A DNA stretch of 27,936 bases, taken from Candidatus Omnitrophota bacterium. Lineage in GTDB: Bacteria; Omnitrophota; Gorgyraeia; Gygaellales; Profunditerraquicolaceae. Position numbers and translations under genes: made by a program. Positions within the stretch are counted from its first letter, which is position 1; every line of letters starts with the position of its first letter. Location of the stretch: NCBI GenBank assembly GCA_030691585.1, contig JAUYEC010000123.1, positions 1 to 27,936 of the forward strand. The letters are read 5' to 3'. Positions 20,622 through 27,649 of this stretch are shown piece after piece. Below the pieces are notes generated by a model. It was not told where the DNA came from and did not search any database. It was given only the letters and a program-made list of their open reading frames with translations.

Positions 20622-21884
20622 TTATTCCTTCTCTCTCCAAACTCTAGCACCCAGTTTCTCAAGTTTTGCTTCCATGTTCTCGTATCCGCGCTCCAGGTGA
20701 TAAATACGCGATATGCTGGTTTTTCCGGTCGCGGCAAGCCCGGCCAGGACCAGGCATGCCGACGCCCGCAAGTCCGAAGCCATGACCGGGGCGCCGGATA
20801 ATTCCCTGACCCCTTCTACTATGGCATAGGGCCCTTCTTTCTGGATATGGGCGCCCATACGGTTGAGCTCGGAGACGTGCATAAACCTGTCGGGATAGAC
20901 TTTTTCAGTGATCACGCTTATGCCGGGCGTGACGCTCATCAAGCTCATGATCTGCGCCTGCATATCAGTGGGGAAGCCCGGATAGGGAAAGGTAGTGATA
21001 TTGACGGGCTTGAGCTTTTTGGCGCAACGCAGGCGCATTGAGGAATCAACCTTGGTTATAGAAGCTCCTGCCTCTTCCAATTTATCAAGCAGGCCACCCT
21101 GATGCTGGAACAATATGTTCTTTATCAGGACATCCCCTTCGGTGATCAAAGCGGCAAGCATCAACGTGCCTGCCTCAATCCTATCGGGGATGATGGTGTG
21201 GCTTGCTCCATGCAGGTGCTTGACACCTTCGATCTCAATGGCCGGCGTTCCATGGCCCTTGATCTTAGCGCCCATCTTGATCAGGAATTCCGCCAGGTCC
21301 GCTACTTCCGGCTCGCAGGCCGCGCACTCTATCACGGTCCTGCCGGAGGCTAAAACCGCGGCCATCATCACGTTATCCGTGGCCAGGACTGAAGAACCGA
21401 ATGCGCCACCCAAATATATGCGCGCGCCACATAGTTTGTCGGCCTTAGCTATTACATAACCTCCTTCAATAGTAATATCGGCACTTAAAGCCCTGAGGCC
21501 TTTAAGATGCAGGTCCACCGGCCGAGCACCTATAACACAGCCGCCGGGCAGAGAAACTTTGGCTTTCTTCAGTTTACCCAGGAGCGGCCCGAGGACGCAA
21601 AAGGAAGCCCTCATCGTAGAGACAAGCTTGTAATCGGCGAAATGATTCGTACCCTTGGCGGAGCTGATCATGCAATTGCCTGAATCATATTCGGCAGTCT
21701 TGCCCAGCGAGCGCAGGATCTTTTGCATAGTGCTTGTGTCACGCAGGTCAGGAACGCCTTTTATGATACAGGCATCGTCGGTCAAAAGCGTCGCCGCTAA
21801 AATCGGGAGCGCCGCGTTCTTTGCCCCGGAAACTGTTACTTCGCCGCTTAACTTTACACCGCCTTCAATGATGAGTTTATCCAT
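20622..21884 (-). CDS. murA: UDP-N-acetylglucosamine 1-carboxyvinyltransferase
   Basis: The product is 420 aa, the usual length. K22 and N23 in VSGAKNAALPILAATLL (18-34) and catalytic cysteine C116 in LPGGCVIGARPVDLHL (112-127) are present; the cysteine predicts fosfomycin sensitivity at the enzyme level. TDNVMMAAVLA, PDRIEAGTLMLAA, FPTDMQAQIMSL and SDLRASACLVLAGL are typical of the family. It makes the first committed step of peptidoglycan synthesis, so the organism keeps a wall precursor pathway. No ribosome binding site is visible before the ATG (21882-21884); the region there borders a repeat (21906-22039). Confidence 0.97.
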   Translation of the reverse strand: MDKLIIEGGVKLSGEVTVSGAKNAALPILAATLLTDDACIIKGVPDLRDTSTMQKILRSLGKTAEYDSGNCMISSAKGTNHFADYKLVSTMRASFCVLGPLLGKLKKAKVSLPGGCVIGARPVDLHLKGLRALSADITIEGGYVIAKADKLCGARIYLGGAFGSSVLATDNVMMAAVLASGRTVIECAACEPEVADLAEFLIKMGAKIKGHGTPAIEIEGVKHLHGASHTIIPDRIEAGTLMLAALITEGDVLIKNILFQHQGGLLDKLEEAGASITKVDSSMRLRCAKKLKPVNITTFPYPGFPTDMQAQIMSLMSVTPGISVITEKVYPDRFMHVSELNRMGAHIQKEGPYAIVEGVRELSGAPVMASDLRASACLVLAGLAATGKTSISRIYHLERGYENMEAKLEKLGARVWREKE

Positions 21885-21905
21885 ATGGTTTTGGTTACGT
21901 CTGTC

Positions 21906-22039
21906 GGTTACGGTTAAGATGCCGGTATCGTAGTTCGTCGTCCGTCTTTCGTCGTCCGTATTCCGTAGTTTAACGATATACGAAATACGAACGACGGAAG
22001 ACGAATACCGATACGGGCTTCGTTACCCTAACCGTTACC
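21906..22039. repeat. About 134-bp imperfect palindrome between prmC and murA
   Basis: The left half starts GGTTACGGTTAAG and runs through CGTCGTCCGTCTTTCGTCGT; the right half is close to its reverse complement, ending AACCGTTACC. It has a 7-bp CGTCCGT/CGTCGTT rhythm. On the minus strand the right half encodes the last residues and the TAG stop of prmC (22028-22030). Confidence 0.7.
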
Positions 22040-23008
22040 TAATACCCTAGCTACTACCACCCTGCCTATATTATTATAATCCCTAACTACCTCTATTATC
22101 TCAAATTTTCGCGAATTCTGAAGAATATTTTTTATAGCGCTCTCCTGGCCAAAACCGATCTCTAATAACAGATAGCCCCCCGGCTCCAGATGCGCCGGCG
22201 CATCATTTATCAGGCGGTAATAAAAATCCAGGCCGTCTGCGCCGCCGTCTAAGCTGAGGCGCGGCTCATATTGGATCTCCGGCTGCAGCCGCGATATTTC
22301 GTCAGAAGGAATGTACGGAGGATTGCTGACAATTAAATTATATTTCGTCGTTCGTCGTTCGTCGTTCGTCGTTCGTTTACCCCGAGCGACCTGTGGTGAG
22401 CGAAGTCGAACCAAGTCGAGGGGTCGTTCGTTTACCCCGAGCGACCTGTGGTGAGCGAAGTCGAACCAAGTCGAGGGGTCGTTCGTCGTTCGTTTACGAA
22501 ATACATTAAATAAATCGCTTTGAATAAAAGTTACCTCGACTTTATTTAAGATTGCATTTTGTTTTGCTATTTCTAAAGCTGCCAGAGAAATATCTATTGC
22601 ATCAACTTTCGCTCCAGGCAAGTATTTTGCCAGCGATATGGCGATACATCCGGAACCCGAACCTATATCTAAAATATTTATAGTAGATGACAGATTACGA
22701 TTTACGAAAGACGGACGACGGTATACGGACGACGGTATACGGACGACGGACGACAATCTTATGGCTGTCTCTACCAGTATCTCCGTCTCCGGCCGCGGAA
22801 TAAGCACGTCCGGGCTGACGCCAAACTCCAGGCCCATAAACTCTGTCTTACCTAATATATACTGGATAGGCTCGCCTTTAATCCTTCTGCGCATTACTGA
22901 GGAGACTTTGAGGCCGCATGCCTTATCCATTGGTTTATCTTTATCCAGGTATAAAGACAGCCTATCGGTTTTTAATATTTCGGAAAATAATAATTCCGCT
23001 TCATTCAT
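22028..23008 (-). CDS. prmC: Release-factor glutamine methyltransferase with two in-frame insertions
   Basis: The product is 326 aa against about 275-290 for the family. Family blocks are QYILGKTEFMGLEFGV, LIPRPETEILVE (N-terminal substrate site), INILDIGSGSGCIAISLAKY (SAM-binding motif I) and the catalytic NPPYIPSDEI. It methylates the glutamine of the GGQ motif of release factors, and lies directly after prfA with a 4-base overlap, a classic pair. Two stretches do not belong to the family. About 25 residues (RLSSVVRIPSSVYRRPSF onwards) precede motif I, and about 51 residues precede NLIVSNPPY. Both are translations of repeat DNA (22708-22756 and 22345-22499). The frame stays open, so a functional enzyme is plausible, but the second insert lies close to the active site. 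Confidence 0.93.
   Translation of the reverse strand: MNEAELLFSEILKTDRLSLYLDKDKPMDKACGLKVSSVMRRRIKGEPIQYILGKTEFMGLEFGVSPDVLIPRPETEILVETAIRLSSVVRIPSSVYRRPSFVNRNLSSTINILDIGSGSGCIAISLAKYLPGAKVDAIDISLAALEIAKQNAILNKVEVTFIQSDLFNVFRKRTTNDPSTWFDFAHHRSLGVNERPLDLVRLRSPQVARGKRTTNDERRTTKYNLIVSNPPYIPSDEISRLQPEIQYEPRLSLDGGADGLDFYYRLINDAPAHLEPGGYLLLEIGFGQESAIKNILQNSRKFEIIEVVRDYNNIGRVVVARVLGNG
22345..22499. repeat. Composite repeat insertion inside prmC
   Basis: On the plus strand there are four tandem copies of CGTCGTT (22346-22373), then two copies of a roughly 45-bp unit starting CCCCGAGCGACCTGTGG (22380-22424 and 22435-22479), period 55 bp, then further CGTTCGT units. The 45-bp unit itself has the shape CCCCGAGCGAC...GTCGAGGGG. 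Confidence 0.85.
22708..22756. repeat. 14-bp tandem repeat insertion inside prmC
   Basis: Units of CGTCGTCCGTATAC (minus strand) repeat two to three times, then grade into CGTCCGTCTTTCG. The same words occur in the intergenic element at 21906-22039. Confidence 0.8.
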
Positions 23009-24072
23009 TCTCTTGTCTTCTCTTCGCTCGCCTTGATCAGGGCATCCGAGATCTCGTCAAGGTCGCCTTCCAGGGCCGCTTCCAGCTGGTGCGCGCTAAA
23101 TTTGATGCGGTGGTCGGTTATCCTGCGGTCCGGAAAATTATAAGTGCGGATCTTTTCGCTGCGGTCGCCTGAACCGATCTGGGACTTTCTTTCCTGGGCG
23201 ATCTTCTTGGATTCTTCCTGTTCTTTTATATCCAGGATCCGCGCGCGCAGGATCCTCATCGCCTTGGTCTTGTTCTTTAACTGCGAGCGCTCATCCTGGC
23301 AGGCGACTACTACACCCGTGGGTACGTGTGTGATCCTAACCGCAGAGTCGGTCTTCTGCATATGTTGTCCTCCCGGCCCTGAAGAACGGTAAGTATCGAT
23401 CCTTAAATCCTTGGGCTCAATGACAAGGTCGACTTCCTGCGGCTCAGCCAACACCGCGACTGACGCGGTAGAAGTATGGATCCTTCCCTGGGCCTCAGTG
23501 GCCGGCACGCGCTGCACGCGGTGCACCCCGCTCTCAAACTTCAGCCTCTTATAAGCGTCCCTGCCCTTGACGCTAAAGACCACTTCTTTAACCCCGCCTA
23601 ATTCAGTGGTATTAACGGACATCGGCTCCAGCGTCCAATTTTTTCTTGCCGCGTATTTGGTATACATCCGGTAAAGGACACCCGCAAAAAGAGCGGCTTC
23701 CATTCCGCCTGTACCGGGACGGATCTCCACAAGCACGTCGCGCCCCGCGTCTTCATCCTCACCTTTGAAGATATTTTTTAATTTATCCTCAAGGCCGGAT
23801 TTTTGGGCCGCCAGGTCAAGCAGTTCGCCCCGCGCCAGCTCCAGAAGATCGGCTTCGCTTGCCCCAACCAACACCGCCTCCGCGTCGGCTATTTCTCTTA
23901 CGGTCCTCTTGTATTCACGCAGCAGGGCCACCGGCTCTTTAAGCCCGGAGAGTTCCTTGGCGTAGGCGTTATACTGGCTGCGGTCGGCGCTGTTGTCCCA
24001 GGAACCCAAGAGTTCCTCAAGCTGGCGGTACCGCGCCTCCATTTTTTCTAATTGCGCAAATATTTCTTCCAT
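23005..24072 (-). CDS. prfA: Peptide chain release factor 1
   Basis: The product is 355 aa, the usual length. The codon-recognition PxT motif is PAT at 190-192 within VHRVQRVPATEAQGRIHT, which marks RF1 (UAA/UAG) rather than RF2. The GGQ motif is at 234-236 in SSGPGGQHMQKTDSAVRITH, where the usual AGGQHVN reads PGGQHMQ. The N-terminal helical domain and RIRTYNFPxxR-like segment (EKIRTYNFPDRRITDHR) are present. There is no internal frameshift site. It overlaps prmC by 4 bases and follows rpmE by 12 bases; rpmE-prfA-prmC is a common bacterial order. The ribosome binding site before the ATG is weak. Confidence 0.97.
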   Translation of the reverse strand: MEEIFAQLEKMEARYRQLEELLGSWDNSADRSQYNAYAKELSGLKEPVALLREYKRTVREIADAEAVLVGASEADLLELARGELLDLAAQKSGLEDKLKNIFKGEDEDAGRDVLVEIRPGTGGMEAALFAGVLYRMYTKYAARKNWTLEPMSVNTTELGGVKEVVFSVKGRDAYKRLKFESGVHRVQRVPATEAQGRIHTSTASVAVLAEPQEVDLVIEPKDLRIDTYRSSGPGGQHMQKTDSAVRITHVPTGVVVACQDERSQLKNKTKAMRILRARILDIKEQEESKKIAQERKSQIGSGDRSEKIRTYNFPDRRITDHRIKFSAHQLEAALEGDLDEISDALIKASEEKTRE

Positions 24073-24084
24073 ATAATGCTTAGG

Positions 24085-24288
24085 TTATTTCTTCTTGCCG
24101 TATTTCTTCATGAATTTATCTACGCGCCCGGCTGAATCCACAAGTTTATGCTTGCCGGTGAAGAACGGATGGCATTTCGAACAGATCTCCACGCGGATAT
24201 TCTGTTTTGTGGAGCGGGTATGGATCGTCTCGCCGCAGGCGCAGACGATGGTGCTGTCTTTGTAAACCGGATGAATCTTGTCTTTCAT
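24085..24288 (-). CDS. rpmE: 50S ribosomal protein L31 (zinc-binding form)
   Basis: The product is 67 aa. It begins MKDKIHPVYKDSTIVCACGE and has cysteines C16, C18, C36 and C39 (CxC and CxxC), the zinc-containing C+ form of L31 as opposed to the YkrG/C- form. HPFFTGKHKLVDSAGRVDKF is the family's C-terminal signature. It sits at the subunit interface. GGAAGG lies 8 bases before the ATG. A 31-bp palindrome lies between it and rho. Confidence 0.96.
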   Translation of the reverse strand: MKDKIHPVYKDSTIVCACGETIHTRSTKQNIRVEICSKCHPFFTGKHKLVDSAGRVDKFMKKYGKKK

Positions 24289-24316
24289 TTTAAAACCTTC
24301 CTTTCTGTCATTGTTT

Positions 24317-24347
24317 TGTAGGGACAGGTTTTAAACCTGTCCCTACA
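24317..24347. repeat. 31-bp palindromic repeat (family A) between rho and rpmE
   Basis: Perfect arms TGTAGGGACAGGTTT/AAACCTGTCCCTACA enclosing one base. It lies 8 bases after the rho stop. Confidence 0.92.
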
Positions 24348-24355
24348 GTTTATCA

Positions 24356-25612
24356 CTACTGATTCATACTATTCAAGAACTCTTCATTATTCTTGGTCTT
24401 GGACAACTTCTCGATCAGCAATTCCATTGCCTCAACGTTATTGAGCTCATTTAAGACCTTTCTCAAGATCCAGGTCTTCTGCAGGACTTCAGGTTTAACC
24501 AACAGCTCTTCGTGGCGGGTATTGGAACGCTTGATGTCAATAGCCGGATAGATCCTGCGTTGGAAGAGATTGCGGTCAAGTTGTGTTTCCATATTACCGG
24601 TACCTTTGAATTCTTCAAAAATAACCTCATCCATGCGGCTGCCGGTATCCACGAGTGCGGTGGCGATAATGGTCAGGCTTCCGCCTTCTTCCACGGCGCG
24701 CGCGGCGCCAAAAAATCTCTTGGGCTTTTGCAGGGCGTTGGAATCTATGCCGCCCGAGAGAACCTTTCCGCTGTGCGGCACAACCGAATTGTACGCCCTG
24801 GCAAGGCGGGTGATGCTGTCTAAAAGGACGACGACATCCCGCTTATGCTCCACCAGGCGCTTTGCTTTTTCCAAGACGATCTCAGCCACCTGGACGTGCC
24901 TTTCCGGCGGCTCATCAAAAGTCGAAGAGATGACCTCGCCCCTGACGTTCCTCTGCATATCGGTGACCTCTTCGGGCCGCTCGTCTATCAAAAGTACTAT
25001 CAGGATCACGTCCGGATTGTTAGTGGTAATGGCATTAGCGATCTTCTGCAGCAACACGGTCTTGCCGCTGTAGGGCTGGGCAACGATGAGGCCGCGCTGT
25101 CCCTTGCCGATGGGAGTCAACAGGCCCATCACCCGCATCGAAATGTCATCGGGCCTGGTCTCCATGTCAAAGGGCTGGCGCGGATAAACCGGGGTAAGGT
25201 TATCAAAAAGGACCTTTTCCTTGACCTCCTCGGGATTCTCAAAATTCACCGCCTCTACCTTTAATAAGGCAAAGTATTTCTCCGCTTCCTTGGGCGGGCG
25301 GATCTGCCCGCTTACCGTATCCCCGGTGCGCAGCTCGAATTTCCTGATCTGGGAAGGCGAGATATAGATATCGTCGGGGCAGGGCAGATAATTATAATTC
25401 GGGCTCCTTAAGAACCCAAAGCCTTCCGGCAATATTTCCAGGACCCCCTCCCCGAACATCAGCCCTTCTTTTTCCGCCTGGGCCTGCAGGATCTTGAAGA
25501 TCAGGTCCTGCTTCTTAGCGCCGCTTATGCCGTTGACGTTAAGCTCCTTGGCCAGCTTGTTAAGTTCGGTGATCTTCATGGCCTTGAGATTTTTTATTTC
25601 TAATTTTTCCAC
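24356..25612 (-). CDS. rho: Transcription termination factor Rho
   Basis: The product is 418 aa. I choose the GTG at 25610-25612 because GGAGG lies 5 bases upstream; an ATG four codons earlier has no site. The order is Rho N-domain (LKAMKITELNKLAKELN onwards), the RNA-binding cold-shock domain (GVLEILPEGFGFLRSPNYNY, about 56-75), P-loop VAQPYSGKTVLLQ (177-189), Walker B DVVVLLDSITRLARAYN and Q-loop/R-loop region with VLSGGIDSNALQKPKRFF. The P-loop has tyrosine where most Rho have K or R before the A/S-G-K-T. It is a homohexameric RNA translocase. Its start overlaps the coaE stop by 13 bases. Confidence 0.96.
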   Translation of the reverse strand: MEKLEIKNLKAMKITELNKLAKELNVNGISGAKKQDLIFKILQAQAEKEGLMFGEGVLEILPEGFGFLRSPNYNYLPCPDDIYISPSQIRKFELRTGDTVSGQIRPPKEAEKYFALLKVEAVNFENPEEVKEKVLFDNLTPVYPRQPFDMETRPDDISMRVMGLLTPIGKGQRGLIVAQPYSGKTVLLQKIANAITTNNPDVILIVLLIDERPEEVTDMQRNVRGEVISSTFDEPPERHVQVAEIVLEKAKRLVEHKRDVVVLLDSITRLARAYNSVVPHSGKVLSGGIDSNALQKPKRFFGAARAVEEGGSLTIIATALVDTGSRMDEVIFEEFKGTGNMETQLDRNLFQRRIYPAIDIKRSNTRHEELLVKPEVLQKTWILRKVLNELNNVEAMELLIEKLSKTKNNEEFLNSMNQ

Positions 25613-26283
25613 AATAACCTCCATATTTGCGTCACTTGTCTTCTGGTTTTTTGCAATGAACCGTTATTATCTATGATAAAATCCGCCATAGCGGCCTTTT
25701 CTTCCAGAGGGATCTGCGCTGTGATCCTACTGGTTATTTCTTTTTCTTCAAGGCCCATTTTAATTCTCGCCCTGCGCATCTGTTTGGCCCTTGAAGCCGT
25801 AACCACGATGAGTTTATCCACAACTTGGCCCAGGCCCGCCTCCAGTAATAGTGGCGCATCCAGGACCACAACCTTTGCGCGGGCGCAACGAATGCTTTTT
25901 TTGATCAAAGCAATGACGCGCGGATGCAGGCACTGATCTAATTTTTTCAACAGGCGTTTATCGCAAAAAACCAGGCGGCCGAGCGCCTTACGGTCGACTA
26001 CCTTATACTTTCGCGGCCGATAATGAGCAGCAGCCGCTCTAGTATTCCGCCTCGAGCCCCCTGTCCGAGGGACTTCATTCTTCTTAAGGATATCTTTGCC
26101 GAAGAGGCGCACTATCTCCTTGTGGGCCGGTTTACCCGGAAGGATCAACTCGTGCGCTATCCTATCAGCGTCTATGACTTCCGCGCCCAGGGCCCGCAGC
26201 ATGCCGGCCACGGTAGTCTTGCCGCTGGAGAGCGACCCGGTGACCCCCAGTACGATCTTTTTATGAAGACAGCGCTTTTTCAT
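25600..26283 (-). CDS. coaE: Dephospho-CoA kinase with an internal insertion
   Basis: The product is 227 aa against about 195-210 for the family. The start is the ATG at 26281-26283, which gives MKKRCLHKKIVLGVTGSLSSGKTTVAG with the P-loop at 13-24; a much longer open frame upstream lies inside glgA and is not protein-like. VIDADRIAHEL (37-47), KVVDRKALGRLVF, LHPRVIALIKK and VVVLDAPLLLEAGL are the CoaE blocks. It phosphorylates dephospho-CoA in the last step of CoA synthesis. Between GKDILKK and YKVVDRKALG lie about 26 extra residues (VPRTGGSRRNTRAAAAHYRP and flanks, encoded at about 26002-26082). It begins 23 bases inside the end of glgA and ends inside the start of rho. Confidence 0.94.
   Translation of the reverse strand: MKKRCLHKKIVLGVTGSLSSGKTTVAGMLRALGAEVIDADRIAHELILPGKPAHKEIVRLFGKDILKKNEVPRTGGSRRNTRAAAAHYRPRKYKVVDRKALGRLVFCDKRLLKKLDQCLHPRVIALIKKSIRCARAKVVVLDAPLLLEAGLGQVVDKLIVVTASRAKQMRRARIKMGLEEKEITSRITAQIPLEEKAAMADFIIDNNGSLQKTRRQVTQIWRLLWKN
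26002..26082. repeat. Suspected repeat-derived insertion inside coaE
   Basis: This stretch encodes arginine- and alanine-rich sequence not found in CoaE. It includes the near-palindrome CCTCGAGCCCCCTGTCCGAGG. It matches neither the 31-bp family nor the CGTCGTT family, and no second copy is seen in the window, so a repeat origin is inference. Confidence 0.45.
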
Positions 26284-27649
26284 AAACTTTAAGGTAGGCT
26301 TTAGCCGCGCCTTCCCAGGAAAAATCGCAGCGCATCGCCCTCTCCATGCGCGCGCGCCAGCCGGCTTTATCCCGGAAAGCCGCTGCCGCTTGTTTTCCCG
26401 CCGCGAGCAGATCCTGCCGGGAATATTTATCAAAGACAAAACCATTGTCAATATTGACCGTATCCGCAAGGCCCCCGGTCTTAAACACCAGCGGTATAGT
26501 GCCAAAACGAAGGCTGATCATTTGTCCCAGGCCGCAAGGCTCATATTGCGAAGGCATAAGGAAAAGGTCGGCGCCCGCGTATATGCGGTGGGCCAGCCTA
26601 TTGTCAAATTTAAGGTTCAGGCTGATCAGGCCCGGATATTTTTTTGCCGCCTTTTGCAGAAGGCGGTGGTATTTCAGGTCGCCCGTACCCAGGATCACCA
26701 ACTGCAGGCCCATCTTGCAAATATTGCCTATCACAGGTGTTAATATATCCAACCCTTTTTGTTCGGCCAGGCGCGTGACTATGCCCGCCAGCATGGTTTC
26801 TTTGTCGGGTGTCAAGCCGCAGGATTTCTGCAGGTCTTCTTTATTTATATATTTATCCTCAAGGGAATGGATAGAATAATCTTTGGCGATCAAATTATCC
26901 ACGGCAGGGTCCCAGACCGAATAATCCAGGCCGTTAAGTATGCCGAATACACGGCTGCCGCGCTCACGCAGGACCCCTTCCAGGCCGAAACCCAGCTCTG
27001 CCGTCTGAATCTCCAATGCATAAGTCGGGCTGACCGTAGTGATGACATCGCAAAATTCAAGGCCGCCTTTAAGGATGTTTATCTTGCCGTAAAATTCAAG
27101 GCCGTCTATATTAAACAGGCCAGGATCCAGCCCGGTCTTAGAGAATTCTTCCCTCGGAAATAATCCCTGATAACCGAGGTTGTGGATAGTCAACACTGTC
27201 CGCGTATTTTTATAGAAAGTGTCCTGACTGTAGATTGATTTAAGGTAAACCGGAATAAGTGCTGCCTGCCAATCATTGACATGAATGATGTCGGCGCGAA
27301 AATTTATCTCTTTAAGCAATTCCAGCGCGCGCCTGCAGTAATAAGAGAACCGCTCCAGGTTATCCGGATAATCGCCTGATTTTCCGCCGTAAAGCCCGTC
27401 GCGGCCGAAATATTTATCATTCTCGATAAAATATACTTTTATATTTTTTCCGATCACCGCGTACGAAATGCCTTCTTTTAGTCTACGAACGACGGAAGAC
27501 GAACGACGAACGACTTCATAGCCCGGCATTATCACGATGACTTCACACCCTGCTGCCTCAAGCGCCAAAGGCAGGGCGCCGGCTACGTCGGCAAGGCCGC
27601 CGGTCTTGGCAAAAGGCACTACTTCACTGGCGCAAAAAGCGATCTTCAT
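26261..27649 (-). CDS. glgA: Glycogen synthase (ADP-glucose or UDP-glucose, GT5)
   Basis: The product is 462 aa from the ATG at 27647-27649, which overlaps the polA stop by 4 bases and gives the standard MKIAFCASEVVPFAKTGGLAD opening (K15-TGGL binds the nucleotide sugar). Upstream in-frame codons lie in polA. HVNDWQAALIPVYLK, LTIHNLGYQGLF, TVSPTYALEI, GILNGLD, TRLAEQKGLD, LMPSQYEPCGLGQM (catalytic E) and KTGGLADTV complete the GT5 set. It elongates alpha-1,4-glucan, so the organism probably stores glycogen. Residues about 45-57 (VVRRSSSVVRRLK) following MPGYE come from CGTCGTTCG-type repeat DNA, where relatives have a variable loop. Confidence 0.94.
   Translation of the reverse strand: MKIAFCASEVVPFAKTGGLADVAGALPLALEAAGCEVIVIMPGYEVVRRSSSVVRRLKEGISYAVIGKNIKVYFIENDKYFGRDGLYGGKSGDYPDNLERFSYYCRRALELLKEINFRADIIHVNDWQAALIPVYLKSIYSQDTFYKNTRTVLTIHNLGYQGLFPREEFSKTGLDPGLFNIDGLEFYGKINILKGGLEFCDVITTVSPTYALEIQTAELGFGLEGVLRERGSRVFGILNGLDYSVWDPAVDNLIAKDYSIHSLEDKYINKEDLQKSCGLTPDKETMLAGIVTRLAEQKGLDILTPVIGNICKMGLQLVILGTGDLKYHRLLQKAAKKYPGLISLNLKFDNRLAHRIYAGADLFLMPSQYEPCGLGQMISLRFGTIPLVFKTGGLADTVNIDNGFVFDKYSRQDLLAAGKQAAAAFRDKAGWRARMERAMRCDFSWEGAAKAYLKVYEKALSS
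27482..27516. repeat. CGTCGTT-type repeat inside glgA
   Basis: The 19 bases at 27485-27503 (ACGAACGACGGAAGACGAA) are identical to 21987-22005 in the prmC-murA gap. They are followed by CGACGAACGAC units. On the minus strand they are read as VVRRSSSVVRR. Confidence 0.8.

Noticed and set aside
22028..23008. prmC as a frameshifted pseudogene
   Set aside because: The family motifs before, between and after the insertions are all in one frame without a stop.
26284..26505. N-terminal extension of coaE by 74 residues
   Set aside because: It lies in the glgA coding region in another frame, and the CoaE family starts just before the P-loop.
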